Part shown: one piece after another, positions 25,959 through 35,299 of the stretch | How positions within the stretch are numbered: position 1 is the stretch's first letter | Layout of the letters: every line of letters starts with the position of its first letter | Origin: Polynucleobacter sphagniphilus | GTDB lineage: Bacteria > Pseudomonadota > Gammaproteobacteria > Burkholderiales > Burkholderiaceae | DNA: 64,000 nucleotides | Direction: 5' to 3' | NCBI RefSeq assembly: GCF_001953355.1 | Contig: NZ_MPIY01000007.1 | Coordinates: 123,636-187,635 of the forward strand | Notes under the pieces: model-generated | Told to the model about the DNA's origin: nothing | Database searches by the model: none | Seen by the model: only the letters and a program-made list of their open reading frames with translations | Program-made: the position numbers and the translations under genes

Positions 25959-28742
25959 TTAAAGTGTTCTAGCAACTTCAGTTACTTCATACACTTCGAG
26001 TTGATCACCCTCCTTGATGTCGTTATAACCCTTCAATGAGAGGCCGCACTCAACACCGGCGCGCACTTCTTTTGCGTCATCTTTGAAGCGTTTAAGAGAG
26101 TCCAACTCGCCAGTCCAGACAACCACGTTATCACGCAGCAGTCGAACGCTTGAAGTTCTCTTCACGACACCATCAGTTACCAAGCAACCAGCAATCGCGC
26201 CAACCTTAGAAACCAAGAAGACTTGACGAATCTCCACCATACCGGTGATTTCTTCTTTCTTATCTGGTGTCAACATGCCGCTCAACGCTGCTTTTACTTC
26301 ATCAACCGCGTCATAAATAATGTTGTGATAACGAATATCAACGCCATTATTTTCTGCAAGCTTACGGGCTGCCGCATCGGCACGGGAGTTAAAGCCAATA
26401 ATCACCGCCTTAGAAGCAACCGCCAAATTCACATCAGTTTCAGTGATGCCACCAACACCGGCGTGAACGATTTGCACCTTAACCTCTGGTGTGGAAAGTT
26501 TTTGCAAGGATTGTGACAAGGCTTCTTGTGAGCCCTGTACGTCTGCCTTGATGATTAATGGCAAGAGCTTAGCTTCGATCGCGCCTTCGCCCATGTTTTC
26601 CATCATGGTTTCAAGCTTGACTGCCTGTTGTTTAGCCAACTTCACGTCACGGAACTTACCTTGACGGAAGAGTGCGATTTCACGGGCTTTACGCTCGTCA
26701 GGAACCACTTGAACTGCCTCACCAGCAGCAGGAACCTCAGATAGACCTTGAATTTCCACCGGAATAGAAGGACCAGCTTCATTACATGGCTTGCCATTCT
26801 CATCAAGCATTGCACGCACGCGACCAAAGGCAGAGCCTGCCAACAACATATCGCCACGCTTCAAAGTGCCTGATTGAACCAATACAGTTGCAACAGGACC
26901 ACGGCCTTTATCTAAACGTGCCTCGATAACCAGACCTTGTGCTGGAGCATCTTTAGGAGCCTTCAGTTCCAGAATTTCAGCTTGCAATAAAACGTTCTCA
27001 AGTAAAGCATCAATACCTAAGCCAGTTTTTGCAGAAACTTCGATGAAGGGAACGTCTCCACCGTATTCTTCTGGAACGACCTGCTCTGCCACCAATTCGG
27101 TTTTGACACGCTCTGGATTGGCATCAGGCTTATCAATCTTATTAATAGCAACCACCAGAGGAACGCCAGCTGCCAATGCGTGGTGAATCGCCTCTTTAGT
27201 TTGCGGCATCACTCCATCATCAGCCGCAACCACCAAGATCACAATATCAGTCGCCTTAGCACCACGAGCACGCATTGCCGTAAAGGCTTCATGGCCCGGG
27301 GTATCCAAGAAGGTAATCATGCCACGCGGTGTTTCAACGTGATAAGCACCAATATGCTGAGTGATGCCGCCGGCTTCGCAAGTAGCCACTTTGGCGGTAC
27401 GAATCTTATCTAATAAAGAGGTTTTACCGTGGTCAACGTGACCCATGACTGTTACCACCGGAGGACGTGACAATAACTCAGCGTCATGTCCAGCAGTACC
27501 TAAGTCCAAATCAGGATCATCCAACTTCGCAGCATGTGCAGTATGACCCATCTCTTCAACAATGATCATTGCAGTATCTTGATCGAGCACCTGGTTAATC
27601 GTAACCATCTGCCCCATACCCATCAGCAGCTTAATGACTTCAGCACTCTTGACCGCCATTGCATGCGCTAAATCAGCAACCGTAATGGTTTCAGGTACAT
27701 GCACATCACGCACTACAGGCTCTGTTGGAACCTGGAAGTTCGTGTCAACGTTTGCCTCTGCAATTTGACGTTGTTTTTTTCTGCCACCGCCAGAACGCCA
27801 TCCACTTGCACCACCGGAACTATCGCCGCGTGTCTTCAGACCGCCGGGTTTTTTTGCGCCTTCTTCTTGCCAAGTGGAAGATGTTTCAGCCGACTTAATC
27901 GTTTTACCGCCAACTTTAGCTGGGGCTTTCTTCTTATCGTCCGCACCCTCTGCCTTAGCAGGTTTATGCAAGGTTCCTTTTTTTGCTTCTTCAGCAGCAA
28001 CTTCGCTTGGTGCTTTGAGAACACGAGCTGGCGCACTCATCATGTCGCGAATCGCTAAAGCCTCAGCCTCAGCAGCTGCGCGACGCTTGGTAATATCAGC
28101 TAATTGCGCTTTATTGGCATCAGCCAAATCTTTGGCTGCTTTATCTGCCTTTACCTTCTTCTCGGCTGCCTCTGCTTCTGCAGCGGCAGCAGCAGGCACC
28201 TCATCAACAGCCTTCACTTCTTTTTCTACCGGGGCTGGCACTGCCGCAGCAGCGACTTCTTTGACGCGAGCCTCTTCTGCTGCCTTCATTTCCGCTTCTT
28301 GACGAGCCAATAGCTGAGCTTGACGCGTTGCTTCTGCAGCACGTTTCTCAAGCTCTTCTTCTGACAAAATCGATTTGGCAGGTGCTGCTGGTGCAGCAAC
28401 TTTTGCTGGTGCATCTTCAACTACTGGGGCAGGCGCGGTTTCACCAGCCTTAACCAATACGCGCTTCTTGCGCACCTCTACCTGAACAGTACGAGTTCGG
28501 CCAGTGGAATCAGCCTGACGAATCTCGGAGCTTTCGCGCTTGATGAGAGTAATTTTTTTACGATTACCAGTATCGGCGCTACCATGCTCTTTTTGCAAAT
28601 GTTCAAGCAGGACTGTTTTGTCCTTCTCGGTAATGCTCTCGTCTTCAGAAGCCTTATTAATCCCAGCCGCCTTTAATTGCTCCAAGAGGTCAACCGAGGT
28701 TCGTTTAAGTTCTGTAGCGAGTACTTTTACTGTTGTTGCCAT
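25959..28742 (-). CDS. infB: Translation initiation factor IF-2
   Basis: 927 residues. GTPase that brings fMet-tRNA to the 30S subunit and promotes subunit joining. The N-terminal ~50 residues form the IF2-N domain. About residues 90-330 are an Ala/Glu/Lys-rich, low-complexity linker, and a second IF2-N domain follows. The G domain starts at GHVDHGKT (434-441), with DTPGHEAF and NKIDKPDAN after it, then domains II-IV ([13 protein letters not shown] and the C-terminal [17 protein letters not shown]). AGAGGAAG seven bases upstream gives a strong start. An internal second start, as in E. coli, is possible but not evident. Confidence 0.98.
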   Translation of the reverse strand: MATTVKVLATELKRTSVDLLEQLKAAGINKASEDESITEKDKTVLLEHLQKEHGSADTGNRKKITLIKRESSEIRQADSTGRTRTVQVEVRKKRVLVKAGETAPAPVVEDAPAKVAAPAAPAKSILSEEELEKRAAEATRQAQLLARQEAEMKAAEEARVKEVAAAAVPAPVEKEVKAVDEVPAAAAAEAEAAEKKVKADKAAKDLADANKAQLADITKRRAAAEAEALAIRDMMSAPARVLKAPSEVAAEEAKKGTLHKPAKAEGADDKKKAPAKVGGKTIKSAETSSTWQEEGAKKPGGLKTRGDSSGGASGWRSGGGRKKQRQIAEANVDTNFQVPTEPVVRDVHVPETITVADLAHAMAVKSAEVIKLLMGMGQMVTINQVLDQDTAMIIVEEMGHTAHAAKLDDPDLDLGTAGHDAELLSRPPVVTVMGHVDHGKTSLLDKIRTAKVATCEAGGITQHIGAYHVETPRGMITFLDTPGHEAFTAMRARGAKATDIVILVVAADDGVMPQTKEAIHHALAAGVPLVVAINKIDKPDANPERVKTELVAEQVVPEEYGGDVPFIEVSAKTGLGIDALLENVLLQAEILELKAPKDAPAQGLVIEARLDKGRGPVATVLVQSGTLKRGDMLLAGSAFGRVRAMLDENGKPCNEAGPSIPVEIQGLSEVPAAGEAVQVVPDERKAREIALFRQGKFRDVKLAKQQAVKLETMMENMGEGAIEAKLLPLIIKADVQGSQEALSQSLQKLSTPEVKVQIVHAGVGGITETDVNLAVASKAVIIGFNSRADAAARKLAENNGVDIRYHNIIYDAVDEVKAALSGMLTPDKKEEITGMVEIRQVFLVSKVGAIAGCLVTDGVVKRTSSVRLLRDNVVVWTGELDSLKRFKDDAKEVRAGVECGLSLKGYNDIKEGDQLEVYEVTEVARTL

Positions 28743-28755
28743 GCACTACTTCCTC

Positions 28756-30237
28756 TCATGAAGTAAACCAATGTTCGCGCGCTTTCATGATGAGCGTTTT
28801 CGCAGTTTCTTCGTCAATTTGTGTCGCCTCAACCAGCTCATCAACAGCCAGTTCAGCCAGGTCGTCACGGGTGTGAACTTGATTGTCAGCAAGCTTGGCA
28901 ATCAATTCGGTTGTCATTCCTTCAAGGGAACGCAAATCTTGCGAAACTTCGCCAACGCGCTCTTCTTTTGCCAACTCCATTGTTAATAATGAGTCGCGTG
29001 CACGTGTACGAAGTTCATTGACAGTATCTTCATCGAATGAGTCGATTTCCAACATCTCCGATAAGGGTACATAGGCAACCTCTTCCAATGTATTGAAACC
29101 CTCTTCAATCAAAATGTCAGCTACTTCCTGATCCACGTCCAACTTATCCATGAATAGCTGACGTACAGATTGCGCTTCTTTTTCTGTTTTCTCAGCAGAC
29201 TCTTCAGGAGTCATGATATTGATCTGCCAACCCGTCAAATCACTAGCCAAGCGCACGTTTTGTCCGCTGCGGCCAATAGCAATTGCCAAGTTCTCTTCAT
29301 CAACCACCACATCCATCGCATGACGCTCTTCATCAACCACAATCGAAGAAACTTGAGCCGGTGCCAAGGCACCAATCACAAATTGCGCTGGGTCTTCTGA
29401 CCACAACACAATATCAACTGCCTCACCAGCCACTTCATTACGCACTGCAGTAACGCGCGTACCACGGACACCAACGCAAGTTCCGATTGGATCAATACGC
29501 TTGTCATAAGTGATAACAGCAATTTTTGCGCGGATACCAGGATCACGAGCGGCGCCCTTGATCTCCAATAATCCTTGCTCCATTTCAGGAACTTCGTTCT
29601 CAAATAATTTAATCAAAAACTCTGGACAAGTGCGGGACAACTCAATCTGTGGACCGCGTGCCTCGCGATCAACTTTAAGAATGTATGCACGTACACGATC
29701 GCCTGAACGTAAGTTCTCTTTTGGAATCATTTGATCACGGCGCAACAATGCCTCTACACGACCAGATTCAATGATCAAACCATTTTTATCAGCCCGCTTG
29801 ACAGTACCAGTCATGACTTTTTCGCCACGCTCAAGATAGTCATTCAAGATTTGCTCGCGTTCTGCATCGCGAATACGCTGCAAAATCACTTGCTTAGCTG
29901 CTTGAGCTCCAATACGGCCAAATGCTAAAGATTCAATTTGCTCTTCGATGTACTCACCAACTTCCATATCCGGAAATTGCTCAATGGCCTCAAAGTGTAA
30001 GATCTCTTTATCAGGCTCTTGCAGTCCAGCCTCGTCAGGGACAACCAACCAACGACGGAATGTCTCGTATTCACCGCTATCGCGATCGATCGACACGCGA
30101 ATGTCAACATCTTCAGTTGCATAACGCTTCTTGGTCGCAGAGGCTAAGGCCATTTCTAGTGCCTCAAACACGATTGCTTGATCAACGTTTTTTTCACGCG
30201 CTAGGGCGTCTGCCAACATGAGAACTTCTCGACTCAT
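28756..30237 (-). CDS. nusA: Transcription termination/antitermination factor NusA
   Basis: 493 residues, standard length. The N-terminal RNA-polymerase-binding domain ([18 protein letters not shown]...) is followed by an S1 domain ([27 protein letters not shown]), KH1 ([21 protein letters not shown]) and KH2 ([18 protein letters not shown]). Two acidic helix-hairpin-helix repeats end the protein, as in E. coli NusA. It modulates pausing, termination and rRNA antitermination. The start overlaps the rimP stop by four bases with AAAGGAAG upstream. NusA may regulate its own operon through the hairpins upstream of rimP. Confidence 0.98.
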   Translation of the reverse strand: MSREVLMLADALAREKNVDQAIVFEALEMALASATKKRYATEDVDIRVSIDRDSGEYETFRRWLVVPDEAGLQEPDKEILHFEAIEQFPDMEVGEYIEEQIESLAFGRIGAQAAKQVILQRIRDAEREQILNDYLERGEKVMTGTVKRADKNGLIIESGRVEALLRRDQMIPKENLRSGDRVRAYILKVDREARGPQIELSRTCPEFLIKLFENEVPEMEQGLLEIKGAARDPGIRAKIAVITYDKRIDPIGTCVGVRGTRVTAVRNEVAGEAVDIVLWSEDPAQFVIGALAPAQVSSIVVDEERHAMDVVVDEENLAIAIGRSGQNVRLASDLTGWQINIMTPEESAEKTEKEAQSVRQLFMDKLDVDQEVADILIEEGFNTLEEVAYVPLSEMLEIDSFDEDTVNELRTRARDSLLTMELAKEERVGEVSQDLRSLEGMTTELIAKLADNQVHTRDDLAELAVDELVEATQIDEETAKTLIMKAREHWFTS

Positions 30238-30725
30238 GACTTTCTTCCTTTGAAATCAATAACAGGGACCAACCGAGTCTTATCGACCTCGGCTAAAGAA
30301 AACTCCAATTGAGACTGCGCACCATCAGTGCCCTCAAACAACAAACCAAATTTCGCATCCGGAGAATCTAATTCACCGCTCAGCAAACCTTGCAACACAC
30401 CACGAAAATTTTTGCGATTGCCCACGGCAACGCGCAATTTCATATCGACTTCCATGCCAGCAAAACGTTCAAAATCAGCAGCCGACTTCACTGGACGATC
30501 CAGGCCTGGCGATGAAATCTCCAAACGCTCGTAAGGGATGTTTTCTACCGGTAAGGTATAACTTAGTTGGTGGCTTACTTTTTCACAGTCAACCACCGTA
30601 ATCAATCGTTCGTAATCCGGATTTTCAATTGTGACGCGCAGCAAACCACCGGCTTCGCGCTCGATATCTACGAGTACGTAACCTAAGTTTTCCAGCTCTG
30701 CAGCAATAACCCGCTGATCTTTCAC
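30234..30725 (-). CDS. rimP: Ribosome maturation factor RimP
   Basis: 163 residues. Acts in 30S subunit maturation near protein S12. Family features: [24 protein letters not shown], a [12 protein letters not shown] segment and the near-invariant [24 protein letters not shown]. The start is GTG at 30725, supported by a strong GAGGGAG four bases upstream. First gene of the rimP-nusA-infB operon; a terminator-like hairpin ends about 25 bases before the start. Confidence 0.97.
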   Translation of the reverse strand: MKDQRVIAAELENLGYVLVDIEREAGGLLRVTIENPDYERLITVVDCEKVSHQLSYTLPVENIPYERLEISSPGLDRPVKSAADFERFAGMEVDMKLRVAVGNRKNFRGVLQGLLSGELDSPDAKFGLLFEGTDGAQSQLEFSLAEVDKTRLVPVIDFKGRKS

Positions 30726-30749
30726 AACACTCCCTCATGCCGAATTGGC

Positions 30750-30775
30750 AAAAAAAAATGGGCTTCAAAGCCCAT
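30750..30775 (-). terminator. Terminator-like attenuator before rimP
   Basis: On the minus strand ATGGGCTT-TG-AAGCCCAT (30758-30775) is followed by nine T, a complete intrinsic terminator, ending about 25 bases before the rimP GTG and inside the operon leader. It must be at least partly read through for rimP, nusA and infB to be expressed. Confidence 0.8.
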
Positions 30776-30795
30776 ATTCTTAAATTCAGAACAGG

Positions 30796-30825
30796 CCGAC
30801 TTACGTTGATCGCAACATCAGTCGG
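30796..30825 (-). promoter_or_regulatory. Stem-loop in rimP-nusA-infB leader
   Basis: CCGACT (minus strand, 30820-30825) pairs with AGTCGG (30796-30801), with an inner GTTG/CAAC pairing. It lies between the promoter-proximal palindrome and the terminator hairpin, and could be an antitermination or protein-binding element. Inferred from pairing only. Confidence 0.5.
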
Positions 30826-30833
30826 TGACAACC

Positions 30834-30855
30834 AAAAACAGCAGAATTCTGCTGT
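30834..30855 (-). terminator. Palindrome with T-tract after rluB
   Basis: ACAGCAGAATTCTGCTGT (30838-30855), a perfect 18-base palindrome, is followed on the minus strand by TTTTT. It is either the terminator of rluB or the first hairpin of the rimP leader, since a TATAAT box lies just upstream of it. Confidence 0.6.
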
Positions 30856-30864
30856 AAGACCGAA

Positions 30865-30870
30865 ATTATA
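30865..30870 (-). promoter_or_regulatory. Candidate -10 box of rimP-nusA-infB operon
   Basis: A perfect TATAAT on the minus strand, 28 bases after the rluB stop, would start transcription near 30858 and give a leader of about 130 bases. The -35 region is poor (TATTGG at 17-base spacing). Confidence 0.5.
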
Positions 30871-30897
30871 GCCGATTTACAAGAAAACCAATACAAA

Positions 30898-32652
30898 TCA
30901 GAAGCTTTCACTCGGATTTCTCGGCTTACGTGGACCCTTATTAAAGGGTTTGCGCCCTTTTGGTGCGTTACGTTTGGGGCCATTTCCTGGGGTTTGCGGA
31001 CTGGCTGTGACAAATGCAGACTGCCCATGATGTACTTTGGCGCCTTTACTGCGGTTTTGACCACCTCTGCCTTGAGCACCTTGACCTGCGCCCTGCCCCC
31101 CGCCTTGACCAGGTCTACCGCCTTGGGTGCGCCCCCTGAAAGGACCGCGACCCTCGCCTGATCCGCCGTTACCTTGGCCAGGCTTGCCGCCACGACCTTG
31201 GTGAGTCAACCCATGATGGCTGCTAGCCATAGTTAATGCATCTTTAGAACCCCAATAAGAAACCGAAGTTTGCATTGGGTCTGGCTGGAAATCATCCCCA
31301 CCCACTCCAGATTGACGATCTCGACCATGATGCCCTGTGCCGGGACCGCGCCCTTTGTTATCTTGAGGTTGTGGAACTTTAAGTCCAGCTTGTTTCATCA
31401 GACTGGCAACGCCACCAGGCGTAACTTCCTCCCACTTGCCACGACGTAAGCGCGGCGGCAGCAAGAACATGCCATAGCGTGTTCGCAACAAACGGGATAC
31501 CGTGTGACCAACCGCCTCAAACATGCGGCGCACCTCCCGGTTACGACCTTCAGTCAAAGCAACGTGGTACCAACGGTTTGCTCCGTCACCGCCACCCATT
31601 GCCAAACGCAAAAACCGGGCTTGTCCATCATCCAATTGAATACCTGACTTCAACTGGGCGATATTTTCTTGACTGAGCTCACCCAAAATACGCACTGCGT
31701 ATTCGCGTTCAACACCATAACGAGGGTGCATCAGGCGATTGGCTAATTCCCCAGAGGTGGTGAACAACAAAAGACCTTCGGTATTAAAGTCCAAGCGACC
31801 TACAGCAATCCAACGACCCTGGCGCGGCTTTGGCAGGCGATCAAAAACAGTTGGACGACCCTCAGGATCGGACTGACTCACAATCTCGCCCGAGGGCTTG
31901 TGATAAAGAATAACGCGTGGTGGTTTTGTCTGAATCTTACGATAGACCTGTTTGCCATTGATGCGAACTTGATCGGTTGGCCCAATACGTTGGCCAATAT
32001 GCGCTGGCAGGCCATTTACTGAAACACGGCCTTGGATAATCAAGTCCTCCATGTCGCGGCGCGAACCCATACCGACATCAGCCAAGACTTTATGCAGCTT
32101 GACGGTATCCTCATCATCAGCATCATCATCCAGGCCATCGAGATCGGACCACACTTCATCGCGCAAGCTTAAAGGCAAATCATCCACATTGGCGAACTGC
32201 AAACTACTCATCTCATCTTCACTGGGCACATCTGCATCTTCGTCATGGCGCACGCGTTGTGCGCGGCGCTCAGCGCCAGTCTGATGAGAAATTTCACTCT
32301 CATTAGGGCCATCGGGATTGGGTGCATCAATGACTTCAGGTGCATCTAATGCTGCATCAAATTCTCCTGATACAACCGCAGCAAATAAGGCTTCACTCTC
32401 AGCGGGATTAGGCGCTAATTTAGAGGCTGTATTTGCTCCGCCTTCACGTGGAGCATGCTCACCACCTTCACGGCGTGGTTTGTCTTTGTTAAACGGACGC
32501 TTCTTATTAAATGGGTGCTTACCAGTGCGACGCGGGCGACGCTCGCCACCTTCACGACCTTCCGCCTTGAGGTCTTGCGCCCCTGCAGGGGTAGACTCAG
32601 TGGTCGATGGATTTGCTACTGGAGATGATTCGTTTTCGTTAGAGCTTGTCAT
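30898..32652 (-). CDS. rluB: 23S rRNA pseudouridine synthase RluB-like, with long disordered tails
   Basis: 584 residues, about twice the E. coli RluB length. The enzyme core lies around residues 188-420: an S4 RNA-binding domain ([27 protein letters not shown]), then [14 protein letters not shown] with catalytic D288, and [19 protein letters not shown]. The N-terminal ~185 residues are charged and low complexity. The C-terminal ~160 residues are Gly/Arg/Gln-rich (many GG, RGG and GQG units), like RNA-binding disordered tails. It modifies U2605-equivalent in the peptidyl transferase region if orthologous to RluB. It follows scpB by 16 bases and lacks a clear ribosome-binding site. Confidence 0.93.
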   Translation of the reverse strand: MTSSNENESSPVANPSTTESTPAGAQDLKAEGREGGERRPRRTGKHPFNKKRPFNKDKPRREGGEHAPREGGANTASKLAPNPAESEALFAAVVSGEFDAALDAPEVIDAPNPDGPNESEISHQTGAERRAQRVRHDEDADVPSEDEMSSLQFANVDDLPLSLRDEVWSDLDGLDDDADDEDTVKLHKVLADVGMGSRRDMEDLIIQGRVSVNGLPAHIGQRIGPTDQVRINGKQVYRKIQTKPPRVILYHKPSGEIVSQSDPEGRPTVFDRLPKPRQGRWIAVGRLDFNTEGLLLFTTSGELANRLMHPRYGVEREYAVRILGELSQENIAQLKSGIQLDDGQARFLRLAMGGGDGANRWYHVALTEGRNREVRRMFEAVGHTVSRLLRTRYGMFLLPPRLRRGKWEEVTPGGVASLMKQAGLKVPQPQDNKGRGPGTGHHGRDRQSGVGGDDFQPDPMQTSVSYWGSKDALTMASSHHGLTHQGRGGKPGQGNGGSGEGRGPFRGRTQGGRPGQGGGQGAGQGAQGRGGQNRSKGAKVHHGQSAFVTASPQTPGNGPKRNAPKGRKPFNKGPRKPRNPSESF

Positions 32653-32668
32653 TAATTATTAATTTTTT

Positions 32669-33415
32669 TTATTCTGATGACTCATCAGATTCTGGAGTAG
32701 ATATTTCAATTACTGCTTCACTTATTTCTTCGGTAACTTCAATAGTTACCTCATCCGCATCGCCTTCTGCAAATTCGATAGAAACCTCTTCAGTAGTTTC
32801 TTCGACAAGCACCTGCTCATCCAGCGTGACTACAGATTCAACGGTTGCCGTCTCCGGGTCAAATTGAATGACTGCCTGACCAAGTTGCTCAGCAGCCGCC
32901 ATTGGGGCCGCGTCTTCCAACATCGGCAGGCTTTGTAAATTCGTCAGACTCAAATCATCTAAAAATTGTTTGGTGGTCGCATAGAGCCCGGGACGTCCAA
33001 CTGTTTCTTTATGTCCAATAACTTCTACCCAACCACGATCTTCTAGTTGCTTCATCACATTGCTGCTTACAGCAACACCGCGAATCTCTTCAATCTCACC
33101 GCGTGTGACCGGTTGACGATAAGCAATAATCGCCAAAGTCTCCATGACAGCACGAGAATAACGCGGTGGCTTTTCTGGAGTGAGGCGATCGAGATACTCA
33201 CGCATTGACAAACGACTCTGAAAACGCCAACCCGTAGCGATATGTACTAACTCCATGCCTTTGTCATCCCACTCGTGCTGGATAACTTGCAACATTTCAT
33301 CGATGTCATTGGACGTGACATCGTCTGCAAATAATCGAGTCAGATCCGCAACAGTGAGTGGCTCCTGTGCGCACAGGAGTGCAGTTTCAATTACGCGCTT
33401 GTTGTGATCGTCCAT
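32669..33415 (-). CDS. scpB: Segregation and condensation protein ScpB
   Basis: 248 residues. Kleisin-associated winged-helix protein of the SMC-ScpAB condensin. Core features: [73 protein letters not shown], and [21 protein letters not shown]. The last ~70 residues are acidic and low complexity (E/V/T-rich). No scpA gene is adjacent. A TATAAT lies at 33571-33576; the gene is 16 bases upstream of rluB. Confidence 0.96.
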   Translation of the reverse strand: MDDHNKRVIETALLCAQEPLTVADLTRLFADDVTSNDIDEMLQVIQHEWDDKGMELVHIATGWRFQSRLSMREYLDRLTPEKPPRYSRAVMETLAIIAYRQPVTRGEIEEIRGVAVSSNVMKQLEDRGWVEVIGHKETVGRPGLYATTKQFLDDLSLTNLQSLPMLEDAAPMAAAEQLGQAVIQFDPETATVESVVTLDEQVLVEETTEEVSIEFAEGDADEVTIEVTEEISEAVIEISTPESDESSE

Positions 33416-33427
33416 AAAGTTCGGCTA

Positions 33428-33553
33428 TCAGGCAGTACCTGGGTAGACTTTAAAAAGGTATTCAGTAATGGGTTTGGGGTGCTCTCTAGCCACTGGCAGC
33501 ATTTGTCTCTGATTTTCAATTTGGAGGGCTGCCGGTGCTAAAACGAAGTTCAT
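33428..33553 (-). CDS. Possible 41-residue protein before scpB
   Basis: A short frame (MNFVLAPAALQIEN..., ending FKVYPGTA) fills the spacer before scpB. GGGGGAG lies about nine bases before its ATG, but the likely transcription start (near 33564) leaves almost no leader. No family recognised. It may be a tiny gene or chance. Confidence 0.25.
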   Translation of the reverse strand: MNFVLAPAALQIENQRQMLPVAREHPKPITEYLFKVYPGTA

Positions 33554-33570
33554 TCGTCCACCGCTCCCCC

Positions 33571-33576
33571 ATTATA
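33571..33576 (-). promoter_or_regulatory. Candidate -10 box for scpB-rluB
   Basis: Perfect TATAAT on the minus strand in the divergent spacer between scpB and the patatin-like gene. No consensus -35 was found at 16-18 bases. Confidence 0.45.
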
Positions 33577-33601
33577 AGGTAAGGCTCAATACAATAGCTA
33601 T

Positions 33602-34507
33602 ATGAACTCATTTGATAGCAAAACGCCACTTTCCGAACCAATACCGAATTCTCGACGTCGCTTTCTAGGTATTAGCCTGGGTGTTGGAGCAATCGGCATA
33701 GTTCCAGGTTGCACAAGCACACCCACCCGTAAGCCAGTTGTGGCACTGGTATTGGGTGCCGGCGCAGCCAGAGGATTTGCTCATATTGGCGTCATTAAGG
33801 TGCTTGAAGCACAAGGAATTAGACCCGATATGGTCGTTGGTAGTAGTGCAGGAAGTGTCATTGCCGCACTGTATGCCTCGGGCGCCTCAGGCAACGAATT
33901 GAACCGCCTCGCCCTCAATTTAGATGAGGCTACGATTGCCGATTGGGGCCTGCCATTTGCCGGACGTTTTGGTGGCTTGATAAAGGGCGATGCCCTACAA
34001 GCGATGCTCAATCGCGAGGTTCACAACAAGACAATTGAACAAATGAACATCCCTCTGGGGGTGGTTGCAACTGACCTGCAGTCGGGCAAAGGCATCCTAT
34101 TTCGATCTGGCAATACTGGCCTAGCAGTGCGTGCATCTTGTAGCGTACCTGGCGTTTTTCAACCCGCAGTGATCAGCGGTAAAGAGTACATAGATGGCGG
34201 TCTGGTGGCACCCGTACCGGTCAGTTATGCCAGACAAATGGGTGCAACCCTGGTGATTGCGGTGAATATTTCTTCCGAACCGGTGCATCAAGATGCATCA
34301 GGCACCCTTGGCATCCTCCAGCAAACGATTTCAATCATGCAAAGAAGTATCAATCAGTACGAATTGAAAGCCGCCGATATTGTGATCACACCACAACTCA
34401 AACAAATGAGTAGCGCTGATTTCAAATCCAGGAATGCAGCTGTATTAGCGGGAGAAATCGCTGCCCAAGAACAAATGGCACTGATTAAAGAAAAGCTCAG
34501 GGACTAA
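33602..34507 (+). CDS. Patatin-like phospholipase, predicted Tat lipoprotein
   Basis: 301 residues. Patatin domain with the GAGAARG oxyanion motif (52-58), nucleophile S82 in GSSAG and the catalytic aspartate D198 in YIDGG. Related to RssA/YlbK-type bacterial patatins that hydrolyse acyl lipids. The N-terminus carries SRRRFLGISLG, a twin-arginine motif, followed by VPGC with C37 as a plausible lipobox cysteine. It may therefore be exported folded and lipid-anchored in the periplasm. The stop overlaps the stop of the convergent C40 gene by four bases. Confidence 0.9.
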   Translation: MNSFDSKTPLSEPIPNSRRRFLGISLGVGAIGIVPGCTSTPTRKPVVALVLGAGAARGFAHIGVIKVLEAQGIRPDMVVGSSAGSVIAALYASGASGNELNRLALNLDEATIADWGLPFAGRFGGLIKGDALQAMLNREVHNKTIEQMNIPLGVVATDLQSGKGILFRSGNTGLAVRASCSVPGVFQPAVISGKEYIDGGLVAPVPVSYARQMGATLVIAVNISSEPVHQDASGTLGILQQTISIMQRSINQYELKAADIVITPQLKQMSSADFKSRNAAVLAGEIAAQEQMALIKEKLRD

Positions 34508-35172
34508 AGATTGTTAGCGCCGCGTTTAATATTTTTAGCTTCGTTTAGTAATTCTTGCCTGCGAGCATCGTCTAAGCCGTCGCTACCATCTAAACGCCGG
34601 GCACCGTCAAATCGCTTATCCCAGTAGAGACTACCTAAATCATCAATCCGCACACTCGTACCCTTGGATGGTGAGTGAATGAATTTGTTATCGCCAACAT
34701 AAATGCCCACATGAGAAAAAGTGAGGCGCATAGTGTTAAAAAATACTAAGTCTCCTGGCTGCAGTTCTTCTCGGCCAATTGGCTTGCCCACACGACTCAT
34801 CTCCGTAGACTTGCGTGGCAATAAGAAACCCAATTTATCTTTAAATACGTAACCAACAAAACTGCTGCCATCTAAACCAGTCTGAGGTAATTCAGCATCC
34901 CATCGATAACGCACGCCAATCGCCTCCATGGCGCGATTGATCAACTCATCAGGCTTCCCCGCTACAGAATCCATTAGGCGATCGGATACCCGTGCAAAGT
35001 AAGACTTACCAGCTTGAAACATACTTTCCTTAGGCGCAGGGGTATCTGCAACGGAATCACTTGGATTATCTAAGGCGTAAGAATTTGAGGCCAGCAGGGC
35101 AAGAACGCAAGTAGCCAGAATCGCTCTTAGTGCGCTGAGAGCGGTAGCTGGTAGCAAGTTTTTTAATGACAT
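34504..35172 (-). CDS. C40 (NlpC/P60) family protein lacking the catalytic cysteine
   Basis: 222 residues with a signal peptide (hydrophobic to about residue 30). The NlpC/P60 fold is recognisable: IGVRYRW, GREELQPGDLVFF, FSHVGIYVGDNKFIHSP. The expected D-C-S-G/S-F-V motif reads D-G-S-S-F-V, with Gly at position 102 (codon GGC) where Cys (TGC or TGT) should be. H154 and H166 are kept. It is therefore predicted not to cut peptidoglycan peptides by the usual mechanism, though it may still bind the wall. One base change would explain the loss. Leftward, alone. Confidence 0.85.
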   Translation of the reverse strand: MSLKNLLPATALSALRAILATCVLALLASNSYALDNPSDSVADTPAPKESMFQAGKSYFARVSDRLMDSVAGKPDELINRAMEAIGVRYRWDAELPQTGLDGSSFVGYVFKDKLGFLLPRKSTEMSRVGKPIGREELQPGDLVFFNTMRLTFSHVGIYVGDNKFIHSPSKGTSVRIDDLGSLYWDKRFDGARRLDGSDGLDDARRQELLNEAKNIKRGANNL

Positions 35173-35299
35173 TCGTGCAGTTTAACAAAGAAGAATGATT
35201 TAACCAAGATCTCTTTAATTGCTTAAGTGATTGTTTAAAAAGGAATAATTATTTATTGCTGGTAGATATGCACCAAAATAGCCCTCTTAAGCCATTACA

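Noticed and set aside
27874..28302. Long open frame on the + strand, Ala/Ser-rich
   Set aside because: It mirrors the Ala/Lys/Glu repeat linker of infB on the other strand; composition alone keeps it open and there is no ribosome-binding site.
30996..31200. Tandem DNA repeat in the rluB 3' region
   Set aside because: The periodicity follows the Gly/Arg/Gln-rich protein tail and repeats are irregular at the DNA level, so it is coding low complexity rather than a separate repeat element.
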